Shown here piece after piece: positions 21,185-32,693 of a stretch of DNA of 35,412 nucleotides. A program made the position numbers and the translations under genes. A model generated the notes under the pieces. The model had not been told where the DNA came from. It ran no database searches and saw nothing but the letters and a program-made list of their open reading frames with translations. The first letter of the stretch is position 1; every line of letters begins with the position of its first letter. Origin of the DNA: Sphingomonadales bacterium. Its GTDB lineage: Bacteria; Pseudomonadota; Alphaproteobacteria; Sphingomonadales; Sphingomonadaceae. Location: positions 1 to 35,412 of the forward strand of contig JAJTFR010000031.1 in assembly GCA_021298455.1 (NCBI GenBank), in the 5' to 3' direction.

Positions 21185-22917
21185 CAGCCTTTGTTGTTCG
21201 TCCGCAAACCCGCCATGCGATCAATGCGACAAAGGTTCAGGCCGCCATAGCATATTGGCGGCTGCTTGTTTTGGTGGGCCTGTTTGGCGTATTCCTGTTG
21301 CTGGTCGTGGGCCGGTTGGCGATTCTGGCGATCTTCGAAGGTAATCGTGCATTTGGTGCAACGCCGGTCAGTTTTGTTCCGGAGCGAGGCGATATTGTCG
21401 ACCGCAATGGTGCGCCGCTGGCCCGAACGATTCAGGGCTATGCGATCTGGGTAAAGCCGAGTGAATTGGTCAATGACCCAAAGGAGCTCGCCGCCGGTCT
21501 GTCGCGCATCTTTCCCGACACCAGCGAGGCGGAATTTTTCGCGAAGCTCACCGCCAAAACGCCCAGCTATTTGCGCAAACGTGCACTTCCCGAGGAGGTG
21601 CGCGCGGTGCACGATCTGGGTGAAATCGCGATCGAATTTCCACGTGAAAGTACCCGGCTTTATCCGCAGCATGAATTGGCGGCGCATGTCCTTGGCTTTG
21701 TAAGTCGCGATGGCAAGGGTGCATTGGGCATGGAACGGGGGATGGATAAGCATCTGCGGTCCAGCGAGAGCCGCGGAAAGCCGGTTGAACTGTCGCTCGA
21801 TGTGCGCGTTCAGGCAGCGCTCGAAATCGAACTCGCCAATGGCATGATTGCAACCGGCGCCAAAGGCGCTGCAGGCATCATCCTTGATTCCCAGACGGGC
21901 GAGGTGCTGGCAATGGCCAGTCTGCCATCGTTCAATCCCAATCGTCCCAGCTTTGCCAATATCCCTGATAATGGCCAAGTCATTGTTGACGGACGCTATC
22001 CTATCAGCCGCCAGACCAATTTCGTGACCAACCGTGTTTTTGAACTGGGTTCAACCTTTAAGCCGTTGACCGTTGCTGCAGCGCTGGATGCGGGAACGGT
22101 GCGTAATCTTGCTCTGCGCTACGACGCCACAGCACCGCTGCAAATCGCCGGTTTCCGGATCCGCGATACCCATCCTGCGGGTCGGTGGCTCAACGTGCCG
22201 GAAACGCTGGTGCACAGTTCGAATATCGTAACCGCGCGCATTGCCGACGGGTTGGGTCAGCAAAGGCTTGAACGGATGCTGCGCAACATGGAATTCGACA
22301 AGCGCCCTTCGATCGAACTGGCCGAACGGGCAAAGCCTTTATGGCCGGCAAATTGGGGCCGCGTAACCACGATGACCGTCGGTTATGGACATGGCATGTC
22401 GGTGACGCCGCTGCATTTGGCGTCAGCATATGGCGCGATGGTCAATGGCGGTATCTGGCATCCTGCAACGCTACATAAGGCAAAGCCTGGGCATAAGCCG
22501 ATCGGTCGCCGGGTGTTCAGCGCTGCAACCAGTGCGCGGATGCGCCAGTTGCTGCGTATGATCGTTGTCGATGGTACTGGTAAAAAGGCCGATGCGGCAG
22601 GATATCGCGTCGGCGGTAAGACCGGCTCCGCAGAAAAGCCCAATGAGGGAGGTTATGCACGGAATCTTGTCGTCTCCACCTTCGCGGCGGCTTTTCCGAT
22701 GGATAATCCCCGTTATATCATCATCGCTATGGTAGACGAACCCAAAGGCACGGCTGAGACGGGATTCCAGCGTACCGCAGGCTGGACAGCGGCTCCGATC
22801 GTGCGCCGCACCGTCGAACGCATTGGTCCGCAACTAGGGATCATTCCAGACACGCATCGCGATGTCGATGTGTCCGAACTCATGCCACTCCTTTGGTCGC
22901 CCAAAGGTAATACCTGA
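21181..22917 (+). CDS. ftsI: FtsI (PBP3), septal peptidoglycan transpeptidase
   Basis: FtsI cross-links septal peptidoglycan and is the target of several beta-lactams. The 578-residue product has a short cytoplasmic tail, a membrane helix at about 28-50, the class B dimerisation domain (VPERGDIVDRNGAPLA), and the transpeptidase domain. The three active-site motifs are S291-T-F-K294, S346-S-N348 and K480-T-G-S. FAAAFPMDNPRYIIIAMVDEP near residue 500 is also typical. It overlaps ftsL by four bases and murE by one (TGATG). Confidence 0.97.
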   Translation: MTAFVVRPQTRHAINATKVQAAIAYWRLLVLVGLFGVFLLLVVGRLAILAIFEGNRAFGATPVSFVPERGDIVDRNGAPLARTIQGYAIWVKPSELVNDPKELAAGLSRIFPDTSEAEFFAKLTAKTPSYLRKRALPEEVRAVHDLGEIAIEFPRESTRLYPQHELAAHVLGFVSRDGKGALGMERGMDKHLRSSESRGKPVELSLDVRVQAALEIELANGMIATGAKGAAGIILDSQTGEVLAMASLPSFNPNRPSFANIPDNGQVIVDGRYPISRQTNFVTNRVFELGSTFKPLTVAAALDAGTVRNLALRYDATAPLQIAGFRIRDTHPAGRWLNVPETLVHSSNIVTARIADGLGQQRLERMLRNMEFDKRPSIELAERAKPLWPANWGRVTTMTVGYGHGMSVTPLHLASAYGAMVNGGIWHPATLHKAKPGHKPIGRRVFSAATSARMRQLLRMIVVDGTGKKADAAGYRVGGKTGSAEKPNEGGYARNLVVSTFAAAFPMDNPRYIIIAMVDEPKGTAETGFQRTAGWTAAPIVRRTVERIGPQLGIIPDTHRDVDVSELMPLLWSPKGNT

Positions 22918-24344
22918 TGCGCCTCGACAATGTGATCGACGGGCTGGCAGATGATGCCGGTTCCCTGCGCGTAACAGGTTTTGCAATCGATCATCGGAAA
23001 GTCGCAGCGGGTGCAGTTTTTGGCGCTTTTGTTGGTGCTACGTTTAACGGTGAGGATTTTATTGGTGCTGCCATTGCCGCCGGCGCGATTGCCGTGGTTG
23101 CCCGTCCCGAAGCGGTGGTCAGCGGAGCTGTGCACATTGCGAGCGATAATCCGCGCAAAAGCTTCGCCGAAATTGCCGCGCGTTTCTTCAAGCCGTTTCC
23201 GCGCAGCCTTGCCGCAGTCACTGGCACCAATGGCAAAACCTCCACGGCTGAACTCACGCGGCAATTGTGGCGCATGTCGGGGCATAATGCCGCCTCAATC
23301 GGTACATTAGGTGTCACGACAGCCGACGAAAGCGTCCGCACCGGGCTGACCACGCCCGATATCGTGACTTTCCTCTCCAATCTGGCTGGGCTTGCGCGAG
23401 AGGGCGTGAGCCATGCGATCTTTGAAGCTTCGAGCCACGGGCTTGATCAATATCGTATCGGCGGCGTGCCGGTTCCGATCGTCGCCTTTACCAATCTGAG
23501 CCGCGATCACCTTGATTATCATGGTACAATGGATGCCTATTTCGATGCCAAGATGCGGCTGTTTGACGAAGTGGCAGATGTGGATGGAACCGCTGTCATT
23601 TGGGCAGACGATCTTTGGTCGCAACGGGCGATCGAACGAGCGAAACAGCGCCCGCTACGGTTGATTACTGTCGGCGAACAGGGCGACGGCATACGGCTTG
23701 TCAGCCGGGAGCCGACCCAGTTAGGCCAGACTCTCAATATCACCGTGCAGGGCGAGCCGCATAAGGTGAAGTTGCCATTGATCGGTGCCTATCAGGCAGC
23801 CAATGCGCTTGTCTCTGCGGGGATTGCCATCGCCAGTGGTTGCCCGGCGGGGGAAGTGATAGCAAATTTATCGCGGCTGCAGCCGGTGCGCGGGCGCCTA
23901 GAACGCGCAGCGATCAGCCGCAGCGGCGCCCCGGTTTATGTCGATTATGCTCACACGCCGGACGGGCTGGAGGCGGCGATTGCTGCACTGCGCCCGCACA
24001 CCAAGGGGCGGTTAATCCTTGTGTTCGGTGCCGGCGGTGATCGTGACAATGGCAAACGACCGCTGATGGGCGAAGTTGCGGTTCGCGATGCCGATATCGT
24101 GATCGTGACCGACGATAATCCGCGGACCGAAGATCCGGCAACCATTCGCAGGCAAGTCCTGACAGGCGCGCCGGGCGCGCAAGACATTGGCGATCGTCGG
24201 GCGGCCATTGCAGCGGCTATCAGCATGGCAGCGGCAGAGGATATCGTCCTTGTCGCAGGGAAGGGGCATGAAGTGGGCCAGATTATTGGCGACAAGGTTT
24301 ATCCGTTCGATGATGTTGAAGTAGCGCGGGAATGTGCCGCATGA
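22917..24344 (+). CDS. murE: UDP-MurNAc-L-Ala-D-Glu:meso-diaminopimelate ligase
   Basis: MurE adds the third amino acid of the stem peptide. The 475-residue product has the Mur ligase P-loop VTGTNGKTSTAEL with K107, the central EASSHGLDQYRIGG segment, and HTPDGLEAAIAAL before the C-terminal domain. The specificity motif is DDNPRTEDP with D400-N-P-R403; DNPR marks meso-diaminopimelate as substrate, whereas L-lysine enzymes carry D(D/N)P(N/A). It overlaps ftsI by one base and murF by four. Confidence 0.97.
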   Translation: MRLDNVIDGLADDAGSLRVTGFAIDHRKVAAGAVFGAFVGATFNGEDFIGAAIAAGAIAVVARPEAVVSGAVHIASDNPRKSFAEIAARFFKPFPRSLAAVTGTNGKTSTAELTRQLWRMSGHNAASIGTLGVTTADESVRTGLTTPDIVTFLSNLAGLAREGVSHAIFEASSHGLDQYRIGGVPVPIVAFTNLSRDHLDYHGTMDAYFDAKMRLFDEVADVDGTAVIWADDLWSQRAIERAKQRPLRLITVGEQGDGIRLVSREPTQLGQTLNITVQGEPHKVKLPLIGAYQAANALVSAGIAIASGCPAGEVIANLSRLQPVRGRLERAAISRSGAPVYVDYAHTPDGLEAAIAALRPHTKGRLILVFGAGGDRDNGKRPLMGEVAVRDADIVIVTDDNPRTEDPATIRRQVLTGAPGAQDIGDRRAAIAAAISMAAAEDIVLVAGKGHEVGQIIGDKVYPFDDVEVARECAA

Positions 24345-25729
24345 CCGCGCTCTGGACATCGGACGAAATCGCGCAAGCGGTTAGCGGCACGGCAAATGGT
24401 GCTTTCGAATGCAATGGCGTTGCGTTTGATTCGCGCGAGATCGGCGGCGGTGACCTGTTTTTCGCAATGAAGGGCGAACATTCCGACGGCCATCGATTTG
24501 CCGCGCAGGCTTTTGCCAGCGGCGCGACCGGAGCGGTCGTCAGCGAAGCTGTTGATGGACCCCATATTTTAGTGCCGGATACCATGCGCGGGTTGGAGCA
24601 GTTGGGCATAGCATCGCGTGCACGGGTGTCGGCCAAGATCATCGGTGTTACGGGTTCGGCCGGAAAGACGGGAACTAAAGAAGCAATCTATGCAGCGCTG
24701 GATCGTTGCTCCCCGGGTAAGGTGCACCGCTCGGTCAAAAGCTATAACAACCATGTTGGCGTCCCGCTGAGCCTTTCGCGCATGCCCCGCGATTGCCAAT
24801 ATGGCGTGTTCGAAATGGGCATGAATCATGCTTATGAGATTTCGGCACTCACGCGCTTCGTGCGTCCGCATGTAGCAGTCATCACCACCATTGCCCCCGC
24901 GCATATCGAGAATTTCAAGGACGAGAGCGGCATTGCAGATGCTAAATCTGAGATTTTTGAAGGGCTCGAACCAGGTGGTGTAGCTATCATCCCTGCCGAC
25001 AATCCCCATTATCCCCGCCTGTTGGATCATGCCCGCAAATACACATCGAACATCGTCAGTTTCGGTTTTTCCGAAAGCGCCGATGTCCGTTGTATCGACC
25101 ATATGACCAATAGCGCCGGAGGAAGTCTTGTAACGGCGAAGTTACCCGGCACGATGCTGCAATATGAACTATCGCAACCGGGCGAACATTGGGTGTCCAA
25201 TTCGCTTGCGGTCCTGGCCGCGGTTCAGGCTGTTGGCGGCGACCTTGCGGTTGCGGGTCTGGCGCTTGCCGATATGGGCGGCCTTGCCGGTCGCGGCGCG
25301 CGGCACCATATTGTGGTTCCTGGTGGCACCGCTTTGCTGATTGATGAAAGCTACAATGCCAATCCGGCATCGATGGCGGCTACATTGACTGGGCTGGGCA
25401 ATGCATCAGCAGATAGGCGAATCGCCGTACTCGGTGCGATGAAGGAACTGGGCGCGCAGTCGCCCGAATTTCACCGTGCGCTGCAGCAGCCGATAGAGTC
25501 AGCAAATGTAAACTTGTTGTTGCTTGTCGGCGAAGAGATGGCTCCACTCGCCGAAGCGTTGGCCGGCGAGATTGCATGGGCGGGTAAATTCGCCCATTGC
25601 GGCTCAGTTGGTGAAGCATCGCAACGGTTGCGCGATGAAACGCGCGAAGGCGATGCCATATTGATCAAGGGGTCTAATTCCGTGGGCTTGTCTGCGGTGG
25701 TCGAGGCAATGCTCGGCGGAGGGGATTAA
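24341..25729 (+). CDS. murF: UDP-MurNAc-tripeptide:D-Ala-D-Ala ligase
   Basis: MurF completes the UDP-MurNAc-pentapeptide. The 462-residue product has the P-loop [18 protein letters not shown] with K109; the [10 protein letters not shown] form is usual in alphaproteobacteria. Further marks are [40 protein letters not shown] and [17 protein letters not shown]. The ATG at 24341 sits in the murE stop (ATGA); an in-frame GTG three codons earlier is possible but less likely. The stop shares one base with mraY (TAATG). Confidence 0.97.
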   Translation: MTALWTSDEIAQAVSGTANGAFECNGVAFDSREIGGGDLFFAMKGEHSDGHRFAAQAFASGATGAVVSEAVDGPHILVPDTMRGLEQLGIASRARVSAKIIGVTGSAGKTGTKEAIYAALDRCSPGKVHRSVKSYNNHVGVPLSLSRMPRDCQYGVFEMGMNHAYEISALTRFVRPHVAVITTIAPAHIENFKDESGIADAKSEIFEGLEPGGVAIIPADNPHYPRLLDHARKYTSNIVSFGFSESADVRCIDHMTNSAGGSLVTAKLPGTMLQYELSQPGEHWVSNSLAVLAAVQAVGGDLAVAGLALADMGGLAGRGARHHIVVPGGTALLIDESYNANPASMAATLTGLGNASADRRIAVLGAMKELGAQSPEFHRALQQPIESANVNLLLLVGEEMAPLAEALAGEIAWAGKFAHCGSVGEASQRLRDETREGDAILIKGSNSVGLSAVVEAMLGGGD

Positions 25730-26799
25730 TGCTTTATTGGCTTGCCGAATATTTTGATTTTGCGGGATTTCTAAACCTTTTCCGCTATTTGACCTTTCGA
25801 TCCGGGGCGGCGGTAGGCACGGCCTTCCTGATTGGACTGATCATTGGGCCGCGCTTCATAAGCATGCTGAGAGTCCGACAGGGCAAGGGGCAGCCGATCC
25901 GCTCAGATGGTCCGCAGACCCATCTTGCCAAGGTAGGTACACCCACCATGGGTGGGCTGATGATCCTTACATCGATTGCGATATCGATGCTGCTCTGGAT
26001 GGATCTATCCAACACTTATGTCTGGGCCTGCATTGTCGTGATGCTCGGCTTCGGACTTGTCGGTTTTATGGACGATTATGACAAGGTCAAAAAGCGCAGC
26101 ACAGCAGGGGTTTCCGGTAAGCTGCGCCTGCTGATTGAATTCATCATCGCAGGCGCCGCCGTCGCCTTGATCGTCCACCAGTCGGGTGGAAAGCTCTATT
26201 TCCCGTTCGTCAATGGCCCGGTTGCCGACCTTGGCTACTGGTACATTCCATTTGGCGCATTTGTGATCGTTGCCTTTGGCAATGCCGTGAACCTAACGGA
26301 TGGGCTTGACGGATTGGCGACCATGCCGGTGATCATTGCCTCGCTTGCATTCATGCTTATCGCCTATCTGGTGGGCAATGTGCGTTATGCGGAATATCTG
26401 GGCATACCCTTCTTTCTCGGGGCAGGGGATCTCTCTATCCTGTGCGGTGCGATTATCGGTGCAGGCCTTGCCTTTCTATGGTTCAATGCTCCGCCGGCTG
26501 CGGTGTTCATGGGCGACACGGGCAGTCTCGCGCTTGGTGGCACGCTGGGTGCGATCGCAGTAGTTGCGCACCATGAATTTGTGCTCGCAATTATTGGCGG
26601 TCTCTTCGTCATTGAAGCGCTATCGGTGGTCATACAGGTTTTCTGGTTCAAACGAACTGGGCGGCGAGTATTCCGCATGGCACCTATCCACCACCATTTC
26701 GAACAATTGGGGTGGCCCGAATCGACGGTAGTGATTCGTTTCTGGATCATTTCGTTCGTGCTGGCACTGGCAGGATTGGCGACACTAAAGCTGAGATGA
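25729..26799 (+). CDS. mraY: Phospho-MurNAc-pentapeptide translocase
   Basis: MraY transfers phospho-MurNAc-pentapeptide to undecaprenyl phosphate, giving lipid I. The 356-residue protein has about ten membrane helices. Active-site marks are [14 protein letters not shown]115-D116 in [10 protein letters not shown]191 and D194 in [11 protein letters not shown]263 in [12 protein letters not shown], and the final [11 protein letters not shown]. The gene overlaps murF by one base and murD by four. Confidence 0.97.
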   Translation: MLYWLAEYFDFAGFLNLFRYLTFRSGAAVGTAFLIGLIIGPRFISMLRVRQGKGQPIRSDGPQTHLAKVGTPTMGGLMILTSIAISMLLWMDLSNTYVWACIVVMLGFGLVGFMDDYDKVKKRSTAGVSGKLRLLIEFIIAGAAVALIVHQSGGKLYFPFVNGPVADLGYWYIPFGAFVIVAFGNAVNLTDGLDGLATMPVIIASLAFMLIAYLVGNVRYAEYLGIPFFLGAGDLSILCGAIIGAGLAFLWFNAPPAAVFMGDTGSLALGGTLGAIAVVAHHEFVLAIIGGLFVIEALSVVIQVFWFKRTGRRVFRMAPIHHHFEQLGWPESTVVIRFWIISFVLALAGLATLKLR

Positions 26800-28085
26800 T
26801 CCTATCGGAGGCCTTTCGCGGAAAACGCTACATCGTCCTCGGTCTTGCCCGTTCCGGCCTTGCGACGCTTCGTGCGCTACTTGCAAGCGGCGCGCAGATC
26901 ACCGCGTGGGACAGCAAAGCAGAGGCACGGGCGAAGGTCGAAGGCAACGTCGAACTTGCTGATCCGATGCAGATCGACCTTTCAGGCTTTGACGGATTGG
27001 TCATGTCGCCGGGTGTGCCGCTCAACAGCCATCCGATTACCAACCGGGCCCGTGATGCGAATGTGCCGATCATCGGCGATGTTGAATTATTTGCCCAAGC
27101 GCGCGCCACACTGCCCCCACACAAGGTAATCGGCATAACCGGCACCAATGGCAAGTCGACCACCACCGCGCTGCTGCACCATATGGTCAAGACTGCAGGT
27201 TTGCCGACGCTAATGGGCGGGAATATCGGCCTTCCGATCCTGTCGCGCGATCCCTTGCCCGAAGGCGGGGTCTATGTTCTTGAACTGTCGAGCTTCCAAA
27301 TCGATCTGACGCAGAGCCTGGATTGTGACATTGCGGTGCTGACCAACATCACGCCCGATCATCTCGACCGCTATGACAGCTTTATGGATTATGCCGCTGC
27401 AAAGGAACGCCTGTTCCACATGCAGCATGCGGACAGACTTTCGGTGATCGCCGTCGATGACGATCCGTGCCGGATGATCGCAAGCCGCGTGCATCATAGG
27501 CTGAAGCGGGTGTCGGCAAAGGATGTGACTGACCAGTCGCGCTGGCCAGCGCTCAAGGGCCCGCACAATGCCCAGAATGTCGCCTGTGCAATTGCTGCCT
27601 GCGCGGCTCTCGGAATTGATGCGCAAACGATCGAGGTCGGGCTGGCAAGCTATCCCGGGCTATCGCACCGGATGGAGCCGCTTGGCGAAATAGGCGGCGT
27701 CCTTTACGTCAACGACAGCAAAGCAACCAATCCGACGTCGACGGCACCTGCACTGGGCGCATATCCGGCGATCCATTGGCTCCTTGGTGGGCAGGCAAAG
27801 GGCGATGATCTTGACGCCTGCCTGCAACATATTGCGAATGTGCGCGCGGCCTATGCCTTTGGGCAGGATGGCGCAAAGCTGGCCGCTTTGCTGGACGGTA
27901 AGGTTGAGGTTTCGGTCTATGTTGATCTTGAAACGGCTACCAATGCGGCTGCTGCGGCTGCCAAGTGGAACGAGACAATATTGCTTTCGCCGGCCTGCGC
28001 TTCGTTCGACCAGTTTCGCGATTTCGAGCATCGCGGGGATGCTTTTCGGGAAATAGTGGCTTCGTTGCGCGAAAGGGGTGCGTGA
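26796..28085 (+). CDS. murD: UDP-MurNAc-L-alanine:D-glutamate ligase
   Basis: MurD adds D-glutamate to UDP-MurNAc-L-Ala. The 429-residue product starts at the ATG in the mraY stop (ATGA). It has the N-terminal UDP-binding fold [20 protein letters not shown], the P-loop [17 protein letters not shown] with K120, [27 protein letters not shown], and [16 protein letters not shown] in the C-terminal domain. The reading frame is open further upstream inside mraY, but that part is only the mraY coding sequence in another frame. The stop overlaps ftsW by one base. Confidence 0.97.
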   Translation: MILSEAFRGKRYIVLGLARSGLATLRALLASGAQITAWDSKAEARAKVEGNVELADPMQIDLSGFDGLVMSPGVPLNSHPITNRARDANVPIIGDVELFAQARATLPPHKVIGITGTNGKSTTTALLHHMVKTAGLPTLMGGNIGLPILSRDPLPEGGVYVLELSSFQIDLTQSLDCDIAVLTNITPDHLDRYDSFMDYAAAKERLFHMQHADRLSVIAVDDDPCRMIASRVHHRLKRVSAKDVTDQSRWPALKGPHNAQNVACAIAACAALGIDAQTIEVGLASYPGLSHRMEPLGEIGGVLYVNDSKATNPTSTAPALGAYPAIHWLLGGQAKGDDLDACLQHIANVRAAYAFGQDGAKLAALLDGKVEVSVYVDLETATNAAAAAAKWNETILLSPACASFDQFRDFEHRGDAFREIVASLRERGA

Positions 28086-29305
28086 TGTTTGGCATATTGC
28101 AGGGCAATGGAAACAATCTGCCGCCAGGTTTTGGCGGCAAGCGCGATTTGTCAAACCGTCTAGGGCGCGGCGACCGGTCGCCGTTGAGTATCTGGTTCTG
28201 GGAACTGGATCGCGTCTTGCTTTCGTTGATCCTTGTGCTGATTGCGATCGGATTGATCGCTGTCGCCGCCGGATCGCCGGCAACAGCAAAGCGGCTTTCG
28301 ACCGATAGCGCGACGCTCAGTCCGCTCTATTTCTTTTACAAACAACTTGCTTGGGTCGCGCTCGGCATTCCCTTCATGTTCGTGATTTCAATGTACCCAC
28401 GCGAACAGGCGAAGCGGATAGCGATTGGCGGCTTCTGCATTTTTCTTGGGCTGCTGCTGCTGGTTCCGCTCTTGGGGAAGGAAGTGAATGGCGCACAGCG
28501 TTGGTTCGGGCTCGGTCCTGCGAGTTTTCAGCCATCGGAGTTTCTGAAGCCATGTTATGCCGTGACCATGGCTTGGGTGATTAGCTGGCGCCAACGCGAT
28601 CCAAGCCTGCCCGTCCGCACGATAACAATGCTTCTTACCGGGCTGATTTGCGCGTTCCTGATGCTCCAGCCCGACTTGGGCCAGACGATACTTTTCTGTG
28701 GCATCTGGTTTGCATTGATGATGGTTTCGGGCGTGCAGGCAAAGCTGCTCTGGTCAAGTGTGATTGGTGGCGTGGTTGGTATCGTTGCGGCTTATAATTT
28801 CTACTCGGTGGCACAGCAGCGTATCGACGCCTGGTTGTTCGGAACCGATGGCATCACCCATGATAAGCTAGCGATGGCGACGCTCACCGCAGGCGGCCTG
28901 ATCGGCACCGGGCCGGGGCTGGGTACCCGCAAATTCGCCTTACCAGAGGCGCATACCGACTATATCTTCTCCGTCATTGGCGAGGAGTTTGGACTGATTG
29001 CCTGTATGGTGATTGCGTTTCTGTTCTTCGCAATCCTTGTGCGTGTCGTGGTCCGTATGTTGGATGAGCAGGACCAGTTCATCCTTTTGGCGGTGACTGG
29101 TCTTGCCGCACAATTTTGCGGTCAGGCAATGATCAATATCGCGGTTAATCTAGGGATTTTCCCATCAAAGGGTATGACCTTGCCATTCATCAGCTATGGC
29201 GGGTCGTCGACGTTGGCACTGTGCTTGTGCTGCGGGCTGTTGCTTGCGCTAACGCGGCGTAACCCTTTTCTTGACCAGTCTCCCTATATCGGGAATGGGC
29301 GTTGA
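28085..29305 (+). CDS. ftsW: FtsW, septal SEDS glycosyltransferase
   Basis: FtsW polymerises lipid II at the septum together with FtsI. The 406-residue protein has a cytoplasmic N-terminus of about 43 residues rich in Gly and Arg, then about ten membrane helices. SEDS-family marks are NGAQRWFGLGPASFQPSEFLK, LLQPDLGQT-type sequence (MLQPDLGQTIL), ALPEAHTDYIFSVIGEEFGLI, and FPSKGMTLPFISYGGSS. The start used, ATG at 28085, overlaps the murD stop (TGATG). It is the only gene of the cluster not overlapping its downstream neighbour; murG follows after three bases. Confidence 0.97.
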   Translation: MFGILQGNGNNLPPGFGGKRDLSNRLGRGDRSPLSIWFWELDRVLLSLILVLIAIGLIAVAAGSPATAKRLSTDSATLSPLYFFYKQLAWVALGIPFMFVISMYPREQAKRIAIGGFCIFLGLLLLVPLLGKEVNGAQRWFGLGPASFQPSEFLKPCYAVTMAWVISWRQRDPSLPVRTITMLLTGLICAFLMLQPDLGQTILFCGIWFALMMVSGVQAKLLWSSVIGGVVGIVAAYNFYSVAQQRIDAWLFGTDGITHDKLAMATLTAGGLIGTGPGLGTRKFALPEAHTDYIFSVIGEEFGLIACMVIAFLFFAILVRVVVRMLDEQDQFILLAVTGLAAQFCGQAMINIAVNLGIFPSKGMTLPFISYGGSSTLALCLCCGLLLALTRRNPFLDQSPYIGNGR

Positions 29306-29308
29306 ACG

Positions 29309-30394
29309 ATGACAGTCTCGCGCAATTTCGTCTTCGCCGCTGGTGGCACCGGTGGACATATCATCCCTGCTTATGCACTGGGCGCAGAATTGATGCGTCG
29401 AGGGCATCAGCTTGCCCTGATCACCGATAATCGGGGTTCTGCCATTCCGGGTTGTCCTGACGGCATGGATATGCACGTCATGCCGGCGGGTCGCGTTGCC
29501 GGCGGTCCCGGCTATCCGGCGCTACCTGCGCTCCTCGCGGCTTTCTCGCATAAAATCCCGACGATTGTGCATGAACAAAATGCCGTGCTCGGTCGGGTCA
29601 ACCGGCTGGTTGCAGGCAAGGTCAATGCGATTGCCACTGCCTATCCGGATGTCCAGCGGATCAAGTCCGGCCATTCGGAAAAGGTGCATTTGGTTGGCAA
29701 CCCCGTGCGCGCCGAAGTCGTCGCGTTGCGCGATGAGCCTTTTCCGCCGTTCATAGAGGATGGGGTGTTTCGCGTCCTGGTAACGGGTGGCAGTCAGGGC
29801 GCGTCGATCCTTTCTGATATCGTGCCTGACGCACTTGCCCGCTTGCCGCTCAATCTACGCCGCCGTTTGCAAGTAACTCAGCAATGCCGGGCTGAGGATA
29901 TTGAAAAGGTTCGCGCTACCTATGCCGACCATCAGATACCTGCTCAGCTTGCGACCTATCTGGACGACTTCCCCGAATGGTTAGGCTGGTCACATTTGGT
30001 GATCGGGCGCGCAGGCGCGTCGACGATTGCGGAATTGACCTGTTCAGGCCGGCCAGCCATCCTCGTTCCACTTCCCAGCGCGATGGATAATCATCAGGCC
30101 TATAATGTCAGTGAAATGGTGCAGGCAGGCGGTGCACGCGCGATCAATCAGGCCGCCTTTACGCCGGTCGAGCTTGCAAAACAGATCCAGAAAATGGCGC
30201 TGCTGCCCGAAACGCTCGAAAATGCGGCGCGTGCAGCAAAAAGTTGTGGGCGGCCGGATGCCGTTCACGATCTAGCCGATCTTGTCGAATCCTTCGGCCG
30301 TGCGCCGTTGATGCACACGCTGACGACGCGAGAGGAAAATGGCCTAAATCTCGGCGGTGCACAGCCGGCCATGGCAAAGGAAGCCGCAGTATGA
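29309..30394 (+). CDS. murG: UDP-GlcNAc:lipid I N-acetylglucosaminyltransferase
   Basis: MurG converts lipid I to lipid II on the inner face of the membrane. The 361-residue GT28 enzyme shows the first Gly-rich loop [20 protein letters not shown], the acceptor-site segment [15 protein letters not shown], the second Gly-rich loop [13 protein letters not shown], and the UDP-GlcNAc site [20 protein letters not shown] with DNHQAYN. The C-terminal 30 residues are a less conserved extension. The stop overlaps murC (ATGA). Confidence 0.97.
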   Translation: MTVSRNFVFAAGGTGGHIIPAYALGAELMRRGHQLALITDNRGSAIPGCPDGMDMHVMPAGRVAGGPGYPALPALLAAFSHKIPTIVHEQNAVLGRVNRLVAGKVNAIATAYPDVQRIKSGHSEKVHLVGNPVRAEVVALRDEPFPPFIEDGVFRVLVTGGSQGASILSDIVPDALARLPLNLRRRLQVTQQCRAEDIEKVRATYADHQIPAQLATYLDDFPEWLGWSHLVIGRAGASTIAELTCSGRPAILVPLPSAMDNHQAYNVSEMVQAGGARAINQAAFTPVELAKQIQKMALLPETLENAARAAKSCGRPDAVHDLADLVESFGRAPLMHTLTTREENGLNLGGAQPAMAKEAAV

Positions 30395-31797
30395 AGGGTG
30401 TGGGAACCGATATCGGCACGATCCATTTCGTCGGTATAGGCGGGATCGGCATGTCCGGTATTGCCGAAGTGATGCACAATCTGGGCTATTCGGTGCAGGG
30501 CAGCGACATTGCCGAGGGCTATGTCGTTGAAGGACTTCGTGAGCGCGGGATCAATGTGATGATCGGCCATGACGCCACCAATCTGGGCGACGCGGCGGTT
30601 GTCGTCACATCCACAGCAGTGAAGCGCGGCAATCCCGAAGTTGAGGCGGCGCTGGAGAGGCGTATCCCGATCGTGCGCCGGGCGGAGATGCTCGCTGAAC
30701 TGATGCGGCTGAAATATACCGTTGCGGTAGCGGGAACGCATGGCAAGACGACAACTACCTCACTGATCGCGGCGATGCTTGATGCAGGCGGGTTGGATCC
30801 TACAGTCATCAATGGCGGCATCATCAACAGCTATGGGTCTAATGCCCGCCTTGGCGATAGCGACTGGATGGTGGTTGAGGCCGATGAAAGTGATGGAAGC
30901 TTCCTGCGTCTTGATGGCACGATTGCCGTCGTCACCAATATCGACCCCGAACATCTTGATCATTATGGAGATTTCGATCGGGCGAAGGCCGCCTATATCG
31001 AATTCATCGAAAATGTGCCGTTTTATGGGGTCGCGATTCTGTGCCTCGATCATCCCGAAGTGCAGGCGATCATACCGCGCATTCGCGACCGCCGCATCCT
31101 GACCTACGGCTTTTCTGCACAAGCCGACGTGCGGGCGGACAATGTTCGCCCCGAACTGGGTGGCAACACGTTTGACGTAGTGATCCGGGTGCGTGACGGT
31201 AGTAAGCGCGAGATCAAGGACGTTTTCCTGCCAATGTCGGGTCGACACAATGTGCAGAATGCACTCGCCGCGATTGCTGTGGGTCTTGAACGCGGGATGA
31301 CCGATGCGCAGGTGGAGAATGGCTTTGCCAAATTCGGCGGAGTGAAGCGCCGCTTTACCAAGGTGGGCGAGGTCGATGGTGTGACCATCATCGACGATTA
31401 CGGCCACCATCCGGTTGAAATTCGCGCAGTGCTTTCCGCAGCGCGTGAAGGCGTCAAAGGCCGTGTGATTGCAGTGTGCCAGCCGCACCGATACTCGCGC
31501 CTCGGTAATCTGATGGAAGATTTCGCTACCGCATTTAACGACGCCGATATGGTCTATGTGACGCCGGTTTATGCCGCTGGCGAAGCACCTATCGAAGGCG
31601 TCAGCAGCGCGGAACTGGTCGGCAAGATCAAGCGGCGCGGGCACCATAGTGCGCAGGAAATTGAAAGCGCTGAGACGCTTGCGCGCGAACTCGCGGGCAA
31701 GACGCGTGACGGGGATATGGTTGTCTGTCTTGGTGCAGGGGATATCACCAAATGGGCGGCGGGACTCGCCGTTGCGATAAGAGCCGCCAAGGCATGA
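30391..31797 (+). CDS. murC: UDP-MurNAc:L-alanine ligase
   Basis: MurC adds the first stem amino acid, L-alanine. The 468-residue product begins [20 protein letters not shown], carries the P-loop [19 protein letters not shown] with K119, [26 protein letters not shown] and the C-terminal [14 protein letters not shown]. The ATG at 30391 lies inside the murG stop; the frame extends upstream only as a shadow of murG. The stop overlaps murB (ATGA). Confidence 0.97.
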   Translation: MKGVGTDIGTIHFVGIGGIGMSGIAEVMHNLGYSVQGSDIAEGYVVEGLRERGINVMIGHDATNLGDAAVVVTSTAVKRGNPEVEAALERRIPIVRRAEMLAELMRLKYTVAVAGTHGKTTTTSLIAAMLDAGGLDPTVINGGIINSYGSNARLGDSDWMVVEADESDGSFLRLDGTIAVVTNIDPEHLDHYGDFDRAKAAYIEFIENVPFYGVAILCLDHPEVQAIIPRIRDRRILTYGFSAQADVRADNVRPELGGNTFDVVIRVRDGSKREIKDVFLPMSGRHNVQNALAAIAVGLERGMTDAQVENGFAKFGGVKRRFTKVGEVDGVTIIDDYGHHPVEIRAVLSAAREGVKGRVIAVCQPHRYSRLGNLMEDFATAFNDADMVYVTPVYAAGEAPIEGVSSAELVGKIKRRGHHSAQEIESAETLARELAGKTRDGDMVVCLGAGDITKWAAGLAVAIRAAKA

Positions 31798-32693
31798 ACG
31801 TTTGCTACGCCTTGCCGCCCGTCAGGGGAAAGTTGACGCAGGGTGCGCAGCTTGCGCCGTTGGTGTGGTTCAAGTCAGGTGGCCCGGCGGAATGGCTGTT
31901 TGAGCCTGCTGACGTGAAGGACCTAGCTGATTTTCTATCCGAGCTCGATCCATCAGTGCCCGTGATGGCGCTGGGGCTGGGTTCAAACCTGATCGTGCGT
32001 GATGGCGGTGTTGCGGGTGTCGTCGTTCGGCTTGGCAAGGCGTTTGCCAAGGTATCTGATGTTGATAATGTGACGCTTGATTGTGGCGCAGGCGCCAGCG
32101 GTATCCTCGTTTCTTCGACCGCACGCGACAATGGCATTGCCGGTATGGAATTTCTCCGCTCGATTCCCGGCACTGTTGGTGGCTTCGTGCGCATGAATGG
32201 CGGCGCTTATGGTGGTGAGGTAAAGGATATCCTTGTCGATTGCGACGTGGTTTTGCGTGATGGCAAGATTGCCACACTGTCGGTCGATGATCTCCATTAT
32301 AGCTATCGGCACAGCGAATTGCCCGCGGGTGCAATCGTGGTTGCTGCGCGGTTTCGAGGTAGGGCTGGAGATGCAGATGCCATTCAGGCAGAGATGGACC
32401 GTATCTCTGCCAGTCGTGAAGCATCGCAACCGCTTCGATCCAAAACCGGCGGGTCCACTTTCAAGAATCCCGACGGCCAGAAAGCGTGGCAACTGGTCGA
32501 TGAAGCGGGTTGCCGCGGCCTTCAGATTGGCGGCGCGCAGGTTTCGGAAAAGCATACCAATTTCCTGATAAACATAGGCGATGCTTCGAGCGCCGAAATC
32601 GAGGAACTGGGTGAAGAGGTCCGCCGACGCGTTAAGGCGAAATCGGGCGTCGACCTGCATTGGGAAATACAACGAGTGGGGGCAGCCAAGTGA
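31794..32693 (+). CDS. murB: UDP-N-acetylenolpyruvoylglucosamine reductase
   Basis: MurB reduces UDP-GlcNAc-enolpyruvate to UDP-MurNAc with FAD and NADPH. The 299-residue product has [15 protein letters not shown], the FAD-binding [34 protein letters not shown], and YRHSELP. The catalytic region is [20 protein letters not shown], with the serine that protonates the substrate, and [15 protein letters not shown] follows. The absence of an extra Tyr-containing loop suggests type II MurB. The start overlaps murC (ATGA) and the stop overlaps the GTG of ddl. Confidence 0.97.
   Translation: MNVCYALPPVRGKLTQGAQLAPLVWFKSGGPAEWLFEPADVKDLADFLSELDPSVPVMALGLGSNLIVRDGGVAGVVVRLGKAFAKVSDVDNVTLDCGAGASGILVSSTARDNGIAGMEFLRSIPGTVGGFVRMNGGAYGGEVKDILVDCDVVLRDGKIATLSVDDLHYSYRHSELPAGAIVVAARFRGRAGDADAIQAEMDRISASREASQPLRSKTGGSTFKNPDGQKAWQLVDEAGCRGLQIGGAQVSEKHTNFLINIGDASSAEIEELGEEVRRRVKAKSGVDLHWEIQRVGAAK

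Noticed and set aside
24332-24340. An upstream GTG start for murF that would lengthen the overlap with murE.
   Set aside because: The ATG at 24341 gives the standard ATGA overlap seen throughout the cluster and the usual MurF N-terminus.
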